A DNA stretch of 64,000 nucleotides from Crocodylus rhombifer (Eukaryota > Chordata > Crocodylia > Crocodylidae): contig JAVSML010000040.1 in assembly GCA_038503035.1 (NCBI GenBank), positions 310,001-374,000 on the forward strand, written 5' to 3'. Both the position numbers and the translations under genes were made by a program. Under the pieces are notes generated by a model. It had not been told where the DNA came from and searched no databases. It saw only the letters and a list, made by a program, of their open reading frames with translations. The first letter of the stretch is position 1, and every line of letters starts with the position of its first letter. This document shows positions 47,978 through 61,158 of this stretch, in pieces.

Positions 47978-49706
47978 GCCTACCTGTCCACTGCTTTGCT
48001 GAAGAGCTAGGATAGTGGGTACATGGATGGATAGATGGATGTGCCCAGAGATGGTATCTGTCATGGGTTGGTGACTGTTGTAATAGATATGTCTGCAACA
48101 TACTTGTTACTTCCATTTGTTCACTGTGTATGCTGTACCGCTTACATTTTGCCCTTTGTTTGAAAGACAGCACTACTGACAGTATTTCTGTAGGGTTGCC
48201 TGCACACCTACATGTTTTTTGGCTATACCATTCCAGTTGCTGAATAGAATGCATCTGTCTCTAAGGTGCTTTGTCATGGATCACTCAATTCACTTTAAAA
48301 CACATAATGGGACTGCAACTGTGTAGAGTTAAAAATGAGGGAAAAGTACTGCAAGCTTACATGTAAATTAAATGTTAATCACACAGAAAGTGATTAAAAT
48401 TTAATAATATACAAAATGAATCCAGCTTCTTTGAAATTAAGTCAAAATTATTTAAATTCTCAATATGCAATCACAAGCAAAACAATATTATAAAATGATG
48501 TTTTAATTTAAATTGCTTAAATGGAATGCTGTGTGTATTGGATTGGCAGGCAGACACAGTATGAGTACTTGCATAATAAGCTACTCTAGTTTGATAATAA
48601 TTAACTTTTAAAATCAGGGAGTATTACAAATTACCAGTTGCTTTCTAAGAAGTGGCATCAAGCAAGAAAACTGTTGTTCTTTTTGGTAAGGTACAATAGA
48701 ACTGTACTAGTATTCAGTAGAACTGAATGGCTAGTAAAGAACCTATATTCAAATGTTGACCAGTAATGATTTGAAGTATCACTGGTGGTTGAAAGAAGTG
48801 ATGTTTGTATGGCAACTTAAATCTAACATGTGGTGAGGACCAGTCAGTTGATTGTCAGCCTGGGCCTGAGGCTGTGGGTGGAGAGGTAGCCAAAGGTTTT
48901 CCCCTGTCCCAGGTTTAAACCCTGTACCTAGCCACTCTGGCCAAGCTGCCAGGTGTGGTGGTTCAGAGGCTCCTGGTAGGGTTAAAAGGGCATGCTCAGA
49001 AACAGTTGTGGCACAAAAGAATATCACCATGCTTCGTTCTTGCTTAGGCCCAGTTGGATCCAGAAACTAGATATCCCTTTACTTATTTCCCTTAAGTGGT
49101 TCAATCTAGTACACATTCTGAGAGCAGGCCTAATACACTTGAATTATATTGGGCTTCCCACAAGATACAATGGTGAACACCACTTTCTTTTAAAACACAG
49201 TCATCTTTTACATAATAGCTTAATACTTATGGCAGTCACCTAACATAATCCAGGTTCAATTCTCTTCTCTGCCTCAGTTCCCTGTGGAGTGCCCTTAGGC
49301 TTTATGCTATTCTAGCTAGCAGTAGTCTCAAGCCCTACTTCTGGAGCTGTGCCAATATTCAGATGAGAAATCAAGACTCATTGAACCAATGAAGTGAGAC
49401 AGAGAGAGAAAGCATGCTTAACTATATCCTCCAGTCAGGGGCTTCATTTAGGAGAAAGGAGACCTTGGTTCTAGTCCCTTTTCCAAGAGCTATTTGTGAA
49501 GCTTAAGGTTATTCATGTTCATTTGTTTGGGTTTTTTTGTTCATGTTCATTTGGCATTCCCTCTTTGGTAATGGTGCCCCTTTATCCAATAGTCCGCTGT
49601 TTAAAGTACTTGCCATGATGTGGGAAGCCCAGACACAAGACCCTCTGTCTGAAAGCACCTGACCCTGGATATCCCAGATGGATGTTGTAAAAACAAGATA
49701 ATTGCA
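47978..49706. other. No gene seen
   Basis: AT-rich DNA (very AT-rich at 48350-48620) with GGATGGATAGATGGAT words near 48023. No exon recognised. Confidence 0.4.
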
Positions 49707-49720
49707 CCTTTTAGTGTAGG

Positions 49721-49922
49721 CAGACAAGGTACTTTGGGTGAATCTGATACGTTTTATTAGACCAACTTAAATCATTGGAAAAACATTTCTTAGCAAGCTT
49801 TTGAGTTTAAAAACCCTTTGTTGGGCTGAAAAAGCATCTGCGGTTGGTGTGTGTGCACACCAGCAAGAGCACACACCAACTGCAGATACTTCCTCAGCCT
49901 GACAAAGGCTACAACCTATACC
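49721..49922 (-). mobile_element. Short retroelement copy 3, with 14-bp TSD and inverted 5' extension
   Basis: Flanked by the perfect 14-bp repeat CCTTTTAGTGTAGG (49707-49720 and 49923-49936). The left part matches the copies at 17556 and 40476 (CAGACAAGGTACTTTGGGTG and the TTATTAGACCAACTTAA block). The right part (about 49866-49910) is a second, inverted partial copy, with ACACACCAACTGCAGATACT facing GCATCTGCGGTTGGTGTGTG. One insertion event thus produced a head-to-head structure, as seen in twin-primed or Penelope-like insertions. Confidence 0.85.
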
Positions 49923-49936
49923 CCTTTTAGTGTAGG

Positions 49937-51799
49937 GCACTCTCTGTCCCTCCTGTAAAGTTCTGCTTTCCAGGGAAGAATGACATATATATTTAGTGAG
50001 GATGCAAATATAACTTGATGGTTCAGCACTCACTGGGAAGAGGAAAAACCTGGATTCTAGTCTAGGCTCCACTGAAGACTAACTACAAAACTCTTAAACA
50101 TTTGTTCTATCTAGGTGTATGAAAGGACTTTGGTGTCTTTCGAAAAAAAAGTTATCTTTCTTGGATTAAAGATAAAACGACAACAAAATGTCAAAAACGA
50201 GAGAAAGTGTCCCTTATTTAACTCAGGTGTTGCAAAATAAATTCTTGAAAGAAAAGAGAATCTCACTTCCCCCTGCCTCCCCCCAAATTTAAGTTGAAAG
50301 CGGGTAAAATGTCAAAAGGGTTGAAAAACTGAAATGGTTCTGACAAGCAGATGACTGTCTTGCCAGGCACTGAAAGTGATTGTTCCCTGCTGACTGATGA
50401 GTTTAAGCAACATCAGCTCTAAAAGTTTCTCTCTCCCATCTAGTACCTGCTGGTATCTCTTCAAATCAGTGGTTTTTATCTTCCAATCCCATTATTCCAT
50501 GATTAGCCTTTGGCTTCTCAGCATGTGCTATGACCTGTGCTACCTGGTGAAATTCTTATCTATTGAAATATTTGTCTGATAAGTGAAAAGTTATTGCTTC
50601 TTTACTGTACTTAGGCAACACATTTCAACTGGCAAGCACAAATAATTTTATAAATATTGAGTCCTTCATAGACTGGAATATGGGTTATTCCATAATAGCT
50701 ATGGATGAAATGTGGACTGGGAGTTAGTGGACTCAGGAGGGGGGAAATAGTAGGGTGTACATAGGTTGTAGGGGAAGGAAGGGAAAGTGGAAGCTAAGGC
50801 AGCAGGTAATGGTTATTAGAAACCTGGAGGACAGCAAAGGAAGTCCAGAAAACAACAGCCAGTCAGAAGTCCTAACCACACTGAAAGGTGGAACAGTACT
50901 ATGCTGGTGGTATAGGCTGGGGAAGAGACAAGCATACCGCTATGTGAGAGATGAAAGGAAGCAAAAATCAGTCTTGGGTAGGAAGAGAAAAAATGTATTC
51001 ACAGGGCCTACAAGTAGGTTTCACATAGTGTGTGAAACAAGTGTGGTTTTAGCAATTTATTCCCATCCCACAAGGAATGCCAATAATGTGCAGTTGAATG
51101 TTAGGCATTTTGTTCTACTCTTTCTCTGTAGATCTTGAAAAGTTATGTAAGCCAATGAATAGAATGCAAACAAAAGAATGGATGATTGGCATATTTTTGG
51201 AGTAACCATTCCCTTCTAAAACATGGACCAAAGGTCAAAGCTCTTCATGGAAGTCAAAGAGAACTGATGGGAAACTTTTTTCGTTTTACATAGTTAGTTT
51301 TATATAACATATTATAAACGGTGGATAGCTCAGTACAAAATAAACACAATGATATCAGCAGCTGCTTGTTTTGGGTTTTGCCAGAAGTAGAATGTAAAAC
51401 TAAGCACTAGAGTGCAGTGGGAAAGGACAATGGAAAAGAAGCAAAAAGAATTATTATTTTTTCTATGTGTACATTACTTTAGTTAATAATTTTCCATGAG
51501 AAACACATTCCCTTTGTTATTCATCAGGGAGACAATTGGGTGACTTGTGCTATAAAAGCATAATTTTCATATTTTCAGGATTAAAGGGTCTCCAGATGCT
51601 GAGAGATTGAAAATAGGCTCATTGTCTAGTGTAAATTACTTTCCAAGAATAGTATGGTAGCCTTTGGGAACAGAAAATTCTTTAGTCCCCAATTTTCATA
51701 GTGTTTCAAATCAAAGAATCTACATATTAGGACAAATATCAAATTACAATTCATGTTTGTCTTGATCTTGTAAAGATTTATGATGTGCCTAGAAGGTAC
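49937..51799. other. No gene seen; possible SINE head at 50015-50075
   Basis: The stretch at 50015-50075 (TTGATGGTTCAGCACTCACT then CTGGATTCTAGTCTAGGCTC) resembles the tRNA-related head of a MIR-type SINE. The open frame at 50755-51138 has no recognisable domain and no splice support. Confidence 0.35.
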
Positions 51800-51945
51800 A
51801 GCACAGAATTAGATCTCAGGAGATCTGTGTTCTATTGTAGATCTGTCATTGCATACCTAGTGGTCTCTCTGGGTCTCAGTTTCCCCATCTGGAAAATGGA
51901 GCTGATCGTATTTACCACCATGTAAAGCACTTTGAGATTTACTGA
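51800..51945 (+). mobile_element. MIR-type SINE (plus strand)
   Basis: The core GGGTCTCAGTTTCCCCATCT followed by GGAAAATGG and, further on, AAAGCACTTTGAGA is the diagnostic MIR 3' half. The 5' part is diverged (GGAGATCTGTGTTCTATTGT). It is an ancient amniote-wide SINE and supports a vertebrate origin of the window. Confidence 0.8.
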
Positions 51946-51959
51946 CAAAAACCATTTTG

Positions 51960-53562
51960 CAATGTGTATTATGATTTTTCCTCCATGGGCAGTCTCACTG
52001 GAATCACTCACATTGTGCAAAGCTAAATCTGTGCTTAAATCTTTTCAGGTTTCCAGAGACAGCAACTTAACTCTGCCTTTTCTCTTTTCTTACTAACGTC
52101 TATATAAGTATAACTAAAAGTTAATTAAGAAGCTTCACTACTTAGATATGCTAGATGGGTTTTTTAGTAATTATCCTAACACAATGCTTGCAAAACTTTT
52201 TAGACTCAAGTCACGGTCCATAACTTATGAATTAAGTGGCCCACATTTCAAAAATGAACACTTTTTTACAGTGCTTACCTCCTGGCACCTCAGATTAGTT
52301 GGGGAACTGGTGAGCACAGGGCTGTAACAGGGAGCTGGAACTGACAAGTCTCTTTCCAACACAGGGGTTGAAAAACCACAGGGATCTTGCAAGCCCCCAG
52401 AGTACTCAGCCTCCCAGGAAGCACAAGCAGGGAACCACACAGCCCCCTGCCCCCAGCACTTGGAAACCCTTCCACGCCTACCCCTACCCCAAATGAGCCT
52501 TGGAGCCTACCATATGGGTCCATTTCCTGTCATGGGGTCCCAGCTTTCTCTCTTCCCTCCCCCCACACCTGTATCTCCACATACTTTTGTAAAATATAAT
52601 GAGTTTTTTTATTAAAATCAGACACTTTTTCTTTTTTTTTCTTTTTCTTGTTTTTTGAGAAGGGGGAGCAGATATCGAAGCAGTAGGCCATGATATCTCC
52701 CTCTTTCTTGGTGGCCAGCCAATATGGGTCTTCGTCTCCCTCTGGTGGACTGCTTGGGAAACTTAGGAGGTTTGGTAGTCTAGATCACCACTACCCCCTA
52801 CTGATATTTTGGCAGCAGTGCAATCCCTGAAAGGTGACGATTCCTTAGCAGTGTACATGCCAGCACTTCTGTTCAGGGACACTTGTGAACCAGTTACTGA
52901 TCCACACACTAAGTTTTTCTAGGATCAGTGACTCATTCTCCATAAGCAGTCCCAAATTACTTAAACTAGTGGTAAGCATTTGCATATATATATATATATA
53001 AAAAAAACCTTCAGCATGTGTGGTTTTGTTCTCGTTGATGCCAGGGTTGCTACGTGAATATTTATATCCTCTTCTTATTTATTTAGCATTTTTATAATGA
53101 AGGCAACCAAGTCAAGTTTCATGTTTACATGTGAGTGTAGTCATTACATTTATGTTTGGAAATGGGCTTCAAATTGTTTTAACATATTGAAACTGAGGAT
53201 CACTTGTGTTTATAGTGTATGACACTTAGGAAAGGATGCCAGTTATCTTTATTCCTTATTAATACAGCTTTTTTCCCTTGGGATTTCTGTTACAGATTTG
53301 GGACTTTCCAAATTCAGAGGTTTCACAGACAGTGTTTATGCCATCAGGTTTGAGCATTTCTTTACAGAGAGCCAGGAGCTTAACAAAAAAGCTTGTTTGG
53401 CTACTTGTTCAACTTAGAGGAGAGTTAGGGCTATTCAAAGTTATATCAGCTGGAGAGCATCCAGAACATGATGGAACTTATTCATACCTCTTTTTTTCTT
53501 CCTGTCTAATGGTTGGGGCAGTGGGAAGTTGTGTTTTAAAGCCAGCTATACTGGCTCTATGC
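51960..53562. other. No gene seen; possible hAT end at 52183
   Basis: CAATGCTTGCAAAACTTTTT at 52183-52202 resembles a hAT terminus but no partner end was found. A poly-T rich block lies at 52604-52660 and a TA run at 52984-53000. Confidence 0.35.
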
Positions 53563-53860
53563 CAGGGGTGGGCAAAATGGTAGATCTGGCCGCAGCTTGA
53601 CTCCATTTCTTTGCCTGCATCACTTCGGCTGCATCACTGTCACTGCTGCAAGATCCTAGCCCCGGAGCAGCTGCCTGCCCAGCTGCACCCCACCAGCGCT
53701 GCTAGGGCTGGTCTCCATGGAAACCCCAGCCCTGTGCCGTCACAGCATGGCCACTGGTGGTGTCCCCATGGAAACCAGCCATAGAGATGCAGGTAGGGGT
53801 TGCTGGGAAATGAGCTCCACCACAGGCCCTATCTGGCTCACCATTTTTCTGTGCCCTCTG
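53563..53860. mobile_element. hAT-like MITE, TIR CAGGGGTGGGCAAAATGGT
   Basis: The left end CAGGGGTGGGCAAAATGGTA is inverted with differences at the right end (ACCATTTTTCTGTGCCCTCT then G). The terminus type CAGGGGTGGGCAAA is common in hAT MITEs. Target duplication not visible. GC-rich core, non-coding. Confidence 0.6.
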
Positions 53861-55657
53861 AAGTTTATTCTAAGACAAGGAATCCTACTCAATGCTCAGT
53901 GCCCAGTGAAAGCAGTTTTCAACAATTTTGCATCATTTGAAGACCAAGAGAGCTGTATCAGGGGCCATGATATGTCCCTGCTCACGTATCTAATGTGAAG
54001 ATTCTGTTTTCCAGTTTGCCTGGGTATTGAGTTCTCTAAAGTTTACTGTGCTTTGACAAACCAGTGCTACAATTCCCTTCCAGAAGAGGTCCAAGCAGGG
54101 GCCATGTACAATGTTCTAGATGTCATATTGTACAGCTATTGTGTAACCTAATTTTTGCTGAACTCTATTGTTAGCACTTATAGGAATAGAATGGAGTGGA
54201 AATGTGATGCACATCTGTGAAATACATAAATGCATGCAAATATTTCACATTCAAATATTTGCTTAAGAAAGGGCTTGGCTGATGCACTCAATTTTTTGCA
54301 GCTACTTCTACTATCTGCCATCTATAGGAATACCTCAAAAGAGATGTCAGCACTCCTAACTTCAGAGTGTATTCCTCAAATAAGAAGATATTACATAAAA
54401 ATAATGCACTGTCTTCATTTTTTCAAGACCATTTTGCTTCTTTATTTGTTTAACAATTCATTTTGTTTACAATTCACTGGCTTACCTGGCAAGAAACCTG
54501 CTCCTGCGAAAATGGAAAAATATAATGAACAATTCAAGCTAAGCAGCCTTTATTTGATGGTTGACTCTACAATAGTGACAAGTATGCTCATTTTCTACAA
54601 TACTGCATCAACTAACTTCTATATGGAAAGCCTTCTTCACCAAATATACAGCAAAGAAGGGGGGAAAAACACCAGGATTTTATGTTCCAAAGAGAATGAT
54701 CAACTTTGGAAAATCCAAACTTTCATGCACATTTTCATACCAAAGGCAGAGCAAAAGAGGACTACAAAATCTTTAGGTTCCCTTCTACAATTTTGTAGCA
54801 ATGTCCTTTGTTGTCATGGTAGAAAGGTTAAAAAAAAAACCACAGCGATCAGTTTTGCAGTTGGTCTTGTTTGGTGATCACCACCCTTCCCCAGCCCTGT
54901 CCTGACTTCCATGATCTCTGGAAGTGGGAATGACTCCATTTCAAATGCGGCACTAAAATAATGTAATAAACACACTATGTAAACAAGCCTCTGTGAGATG
55001 GTAGGAAATGCAGCCCCAGCAAGGTCCTGCATAGTGACAGAAAGCACTCTCGCTATATGGAGATTCAATCAGACAAGCTGTTGAATTAAAGGTCAAAATG
55101 GAATTCTTTCCCACCCTTTTTCATTTTTCCAAGTCAAACACTTTATTGGCTCGAACACAGCAAACCAAAATTAAAATATATCCTGAGCAGCCAAGTGCTC
55201 ACCCTGTTACTTTTCATGTATATACAACCTAATGCCAGTTTTAGATTTATTTAAAAAAAATATCCCATTACCCATTTAACTCATGATTTAATTGCCCTTG
55301 AATTTCCAGTACTTGTATTGCAGAGGCTTCTAGGACTGGCTGATCTGTGAAAAGTAATGAGTCTTCTACACTGACTTCCATTTCATATTCATTGAAGCCA
55401 GCATATACATGCCTTATGTGTGCCTCTGCATGTATATGCACAGAATGAGGTTCAGTGAATCATAAAGTGCATCTACATGGTGCAAGAAAATGCTGTGCTG
55501 AGACACCTGATATCTGATGGATGCTACCTAGCTCCTGAACAACAGCTCTGAGAAGTGGGGCTTATTGGTCTTTATTCAGCACCCTTATTAATAATATGTC
55601 TGAGAGCTTCCTTGTGCCATATAGACACACCCACAGTGCCTGCTTCATTCTAGCACA
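53861..55657. other. No supported gene; contains a 215-codon open frame
   Basis: Apart from the open frame listed at 54230-54877, nothing is recognised. Confidence 0.35.
54230..54877 (+). other. 215-codon open frame of unknown significance
   Basis: An uninterrupted ATG-started frame in AT-rich DNA. Its peptide has hydrophobic stretches (NFLQLLLLSAIY, FFKTILLLYLF) and Lys-rich parts (GKKPAPAKMEKYNEQFK, RKVKKKTT). No family, no repeat relation and no splice or promoter context is seen. A frame of this length is uncommon but not impossible by chance in 64 kb over six frames. Host gene status is not claimed. Confidence 0.2.
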
Positions 55658-55665
55658 CACCCATA

Positions 55666-55846
55666 CAGGGCTGAATTAACGCATAGGCAAACTAGGCAAA
55701 TAGCTAGGACCCTAAGAAGGTGACCAGTTGTGCTTATTTTATATATTATAATTATTGAATGAAAAAAGTAATATATATACAAATTATTAAGTAGGAGCCC
55801 ACGAGTTTGTTTGCCTAGGGACTGCTAAAGGGTTAATCTGGCCGTG
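55666..55846. mobile_element. Small hAT MITE with near-perfect 8-bp TSD
   Basis: Ends CAGGGCTGAATTAACGCATA and (reverse complement of the right end) CACGGCCAGATTAACCC are inverted repeats. Flanking 8-mers CACCCATA (55658-55665) and CACACATA (55847-55854) match at seven of eight positions. AGGCAAACTAGGCAAATAGC is echoed inverted by GTTTGCCTAGGG. Non-coding. Confidence 0.85.
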
Positions 55847-55854
55847 CACACATA

Positions 55855-57700
55855 CATGTGCATATTATTTTTAATTTTTAAACCTCAGTCTCTTTTTAAT
55901 TCACAGTTACTCAGTCCATCTTGGTCCACTGAATTTACCTTCAGCTCATCCTACCCTACCAAAAAAATTGCATGGGATCAACGGCGCAGACTGATTGGGG
56001 CTATGCAGGTGTTGAATAGGAAAGGTCAGAATTCACAAAGTGAATGTGATTACCAGTAATGAAATTTGCTGCTGCTACCTCCATTTTTCTGTGAAAGGCT
56101 ACAAGTCTGTCTGGGCTGTGTGTGCAGACTGGCAGACAGTGACAGTACACCTGCTCTGTGAATGATAAGGAGAAATGAATGAATTTCATACTGACAGCTC
56201 GTTAATCCATTACCTGGCAGCTACTGCTTCGAAACCTGATCACAATTTACAAAAACTCACATACGGCTGCCTGAAGTCTTATTTAGTAATATCTGTGCAA
56301 TCTGTGAATGAATCCGACCTGGAGTCATATATAATAATCATAATGGGATTCACTGGCAGATATTAGCTTTCTCTCAGCTAACCCAAGGAAAGGATTTTTC
56401 ATTATTCTCTTCAGCACAGTGACTATTATTAAATTTAACATGTGGCAGAAAAGTAATACTTTTTCTTGTTCTTACAATTGAAACATATAATGCAGTTGAA
56501 ACGTAATCCCTTGGTATTTATGCATTGCACTTAATTGTAAATGGTTGATAGCAAAGAACTGAAATCTGTATTTTAGGTTAAATAATTTATTGTTATTCTT
56601 GGTTTTTATACAGTTAGGCATGCAGTAATGTTATGTGTATTAAGCATGCATGGTCATTCCTCATGCATTTATCGTAAAAACATTTAATCAAATCTTAAGG
56701 TCCTTTATTAAGGACACAAGGTTTCTTACTCAAATGAGGCATGGACTTACTTATTGAGTGAGGACTACTCAGTATAAGTAATGATGAGAGATGTGAGCCC
56801 TTAGTTCTTATTCAGACCTTACTCAGGCAAAATTCCTGAAGATTGCAAGGGGCAAAGAGCTAAGAAGTGACTAAAAAAAAGAAAAGACTGATACCTGCTC
56901 ATCTACTACAATACTTACAGTAGCATAAACTGGATGTAAAATGTTGCCTTTTGGATTTAATGGCATGATATCTACATTGTGCATTGGTGATAACTTTTTA
57001 CATGGGTAAATGCACTGCACAAAAGCCACCCACCGCATTGCTTTTTAAGAGGTCCTATAGATCTATCTCCCACACACTTTTATACTCCTCTCACAACTCC
57101 TCAGCTAGGAGCTGCATTAGCTCTGCTCTGCTATGGCTGTCCTAGAAAATCTGTCTCTTTAAGGGTGACCAACATAGCAGCCAGGACTTTCTGTAGAAAA
57201 AAAGTCTTCGCTGACCACCCAGCTCCACCACTCACATATACTTTCCAAAGAGAAGAGAAAACCTTAGACGGCAAAATGTCTAGTAATGGGGCTTGCCTAG
57301 GCAGCTCTTCATTTAAATGGATATAAAAAAGGAGAAATGTCATATGATGAATACTTCAGAAAAGGTATTCATTCAGTAGAGCTAATCTGATCGTATCTAA
57401 ATGTGAGGCAAATTTTGGTAAAGGATTTTACATTACCCAAAAGCGGTGTGGTAATCAGGGAAACCTGTGAGAATATATACTGACCCACACCACTGATACA
57501 GAACTTGATGGTTTAAAATGCATCCCAAATTATTTGCAAACATGGAAGCTGTCTCTGAAATAAGGCCAAACTTGTTTTTGAGTGTACACTCTGAATATAT
57601 GTATGTATGTGTATATGTATTTTTACGATCAATATATAGTGACAGGGTGTGATACAGTCTTTTTCTGGGCATGGTTTATCATCATCATTGACAGCCATTG
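55855..57700. other. No gene seen
   Basis: The 56160-56390 stretch (CTCGTTAATCCATTACCTGG onward) has the texture of a conserved non-coding element. No exon recognised. Confidence 0.35.
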
Positions 57701-57799
57701 AACTTGGGAGACCATGGAGATTATGCCTTTGTGGGGTTACCAGGTACTGTCATAGCTTCCTGAGTGGCTGAGAAGTCTGATGTGCAAAAAGCAGACCCT

Positions 57800-58290
57800 C
57801 CAGCAAGTTGAGCTTGGACGTGGCTACACGTGAATCTATTGTAGCCTCTACATGGGCCGAGATCAGCAATGAGGTGATCCTCATGCACCAACTCTGCTGG
57901 ATCAGACATTGTGTGCCTGACTCTTGACTCCTAAAACAAATGTTCTACTTCCAGCTCAGTAACAGCCTGTGATCTTGTGGTGGCCAGAGAAAACACTGCA
58001 AGGACACATTGAAGGCATACCTCATGAAAATGAATGCCGACGTCAAGACTTGGGAGGAGCTGACTGCTGACTGACTCCAGTGGTGTTACAACCTCAACCA
58101 AGCAACTTCTGCATTTTGAGGGAAAGTGTCTCACCCTCAAAGCAGAGAACAGAGAAAAGAGGAAAGAAAAGTAGAGAAAACTTGGCCTACATCCTATCCT
58201 CCCTTGTGGAAAGCCTGCAACTTCTGTGAACGGGTCTGTGGCTCAAGGCTTGGACTCTTAAGTCACCTTAAGACAAGACCCAACAATTAG
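57800..58290 (+). mobile_element. Decayed non-CR1 LINE 3' end (plus strand)
   Basis: Conceptual reading with frame changes gives the C-terminal signature of a vertebrate non-LTR retrotransposon: SNEVILMHQLCWIRHC (compare the usual HQLRWxGHxxRM), GGQRKHCKDTLKA, DVKTWEELTAD, then CNFCERVCGSRLGLLSHLKT, a C-x2-C...H zinc-finger-like end. This is not CR1; an L2- or RTE-related family is inferred. Stops (TGA near 57925) and frameshifts show it is old. Confidence 0.65.
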
Positions 58291-61158
58291 CTTTGGTAGA
58301 GATCATTCTCAAATTGAGGGATTGCTGATGATTTAAATCAGCACTTTCTGCTTAATGCAAGCTGTGCAGATCCATAATTTTATATCTAAAGTTTCTCTCA
58401 CTCCCTCTACAGGATCAGCCAAGATGGCAATCATTAAGCACAGCCTGGCCTAAATATGTTGTTGATTTATAAACTATATTGAAAAAGTAATTAGCACACT
58501 CCTGTCAAAAGGGTGCTTACTTCCTATACCAGAGTGTTATGGATTTGATCTACATAAATCCACAAAAGCCATTGGAAAAACTGATACTGTTGCCCAACAG
58601 ATGTGGTGGTTAATACCAAAGGCTTGTATGATCTGTCTGGAGCTACTCTCTCTTGACCAGCAGCTTATCAATGAATTTAGGGTCCTCTGGCTTTTTACAA
58701 AAACTGAATCTTATAAAGCAGAACTCATTTTCATATTCCTGTTACTCCCACTGCTAACAGCAAAATGAAAAGGTTTAATTTATGTAGACAGTAATCATTA
58801 TATTTGCCTTTCTTTTTTTACTGGTTTACCATGAATAATCATCTATGCAGGTAGTTCCCCATGGCTTTTCCTAGAACCTACTTTGCTAGAATCACAGTGT
58901 AGAACAGAACTATAAGAATGTGAGGCCAGATACTGAACCAGTCTATATCAGCTTGACTTTAATAGAGTTTCATTGAGTTATATCACCTGAGAACCTGGTC
59001 CCAAAGATTTAATGACCAAATACAACAAAAACATGAATAAGTACCATCACATGCTGTGTAGTCTTCATGTACCATTTCATGGATTGAACAGTCCCAGACC
59101 ATTCTGAGGTATGTAACATCTGCAGCATAAAATCAGGAGTTTTGATGCCCAGCTCAGGGTTCTGGATTCTGCCCTAGCAGCCAAGCACCTCTAAGTACAG
59201 TGTCACAAGTTTTCTCTTTTTTGGGTAAGCCCTGGATCTTAGCCATATACTTCATCTGGATCCATTGGTTTCACTGGCTCTTGTCAAAGTGATAACAGAT
59301 ATCTGCCCTAAGGAACTGTTGTGACCTTTAAGTTCTAAGCATTGTGTCACATTGTGTTTCTTCTAAAGTCACATGCTATGTCAGACATAAGGTAGCATAA
59401 TTTGATGTAATATATAAGCAAAGGCAGCAAGTTGGGTTACAGATACTAGAATTTAAAGGGTAAACTAATAGCTTTTGGGTTTTGGTCCATTTAACACAAA
59501 CATTAAAAAGGTGTTTGATGTTGACTCTGAAACATGCTAAATTAAACACAGTTCATGAGAACAACACAAAACTCTTTGTTTTACTGTTACGATAGATATT
59601 TCATTTAGCCAATTTTTTCACACCTGAACAACAACATGGATCTTCCTGGCTAAAATATTATTGTAACTGGCTGAAATGGAGAATATGAGTCATGCAAGTT
59701 TCATAGAGTTGCAAACACAGGGAAGAGAAGGGCAGCCCGACCCAAAAGAATTCACAGTCACTTCCAGACATGAAAAGTATGATCATCAGACGCACAAGGT
59801 GACTTTGTAGCATTTGTTCCTGGTTATTGAATATTGAGTAAAAATTAAAATGTTGCTCCTTGAGTATTTCCTTGAAACTGCGTCCCCTCAGCCCCTTTCT
59901 TTTTTAACGAATGAAAACCTGTTTTTTATCTACATGAAAAAATCGTGGTAAATAGTAAAAAACAAACGTTTTCACAATTGATTGAAATATGAATGAAATT
60001 CATTGCCAAATGATACTGAATGCAACTGATCACAGGGCTAACTGTAATCAAAAGTTGCTAACAGAATAACTGGTGGCACAAGAGACTGAAACTACCTTGG
60101 GGTCCCAAGGACAGTTATCATGGCCTTTAACTGAACAGTGCTGATTGATCACTGTATGTGACAGGAAACAGGAAAGCAAAACTATAACAAATGGACCCCC
60201 AAATACATCTCTAGCAAATTAATTCTATGACACCTTTCGTTAATGACAATTTCTCTACCATAGATTATAAAGGGACAATTTTACATATTTCCATGGGTAA
60301 ATTTGGATTTTGAAAATGGGGGTGCAGATGATGTAGCACGTCATAACATATAATGCAACACATATTTTTCTCCCATTAAAATGAAACAAGAACCTTTACT
60401 AGTACAGTATGGGCTTCATACTATATTATTCAGTTTCAGATTAAAGCAAAAACAAGCATAACTTTATTGGAATGCACACTAATTTCCTAGATTATATATT
60501 TAGTTTAAAAACACAAACTTGGCAAAAATAGTAAAAGATATTGTTTAATTAGTTCTGTAGTTATTATATTTCAATGTATGTCTCTTAATTCAGATTCATA
60601 AAACAAAATCTAGTCTTCTTGAGTGTTTTGACAGTACCTCCAATACTTCAGTGCCAGTCATTTCTACAGCTGAGTTAATAGTAGTACACCTAAGTTCAGA
60701 GATGTGAAATAGCAGAGAGACATTATCAGGAATGGCTAACGGACAGCAAAATTGCAGAAGAAAGGATAGTTTGAATGGTAGAACATCAAGACCATTAGAA
60801 AGGAGAGAAGGTCATTAACAACTGCAAAGTGAAGAGAGAGTAGCATCGATCAGGTAAATTATAATGAGTCATGAAGTTAATTGACTTCCTCAGCACTGTC
60901 TAAATAGAAATCCTGCTGCCTTTTCCAGGCAGTTGGTTCTAAAGTTTGGATGGGGCAGGAAACAAATGGGGTTGCAAATGCATCACTGCACCTCCCCACA
61001 TCCCCAGCCCACTGGATCTGCCCTGTATACCTCTGGGCTATGTAATGCTTTGAAAAATCATACAGAAAATAAGAGCAAGGACAGACAGACAGACAGGTTA
61101 CTCTCTCCATGCCTGTCTCTTCTTATGAGAGAACTGTGTTTGAGGAAGACTGTGGGGG
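58291..61158. other. No supported gene
   Basis: AT-rich DNA. A pyrimidine tract and AG at 60906-60929 precede an open frame to 61175, but it runs into a MITE end and shows no domain, so it is not called. Confidence 0.35.
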
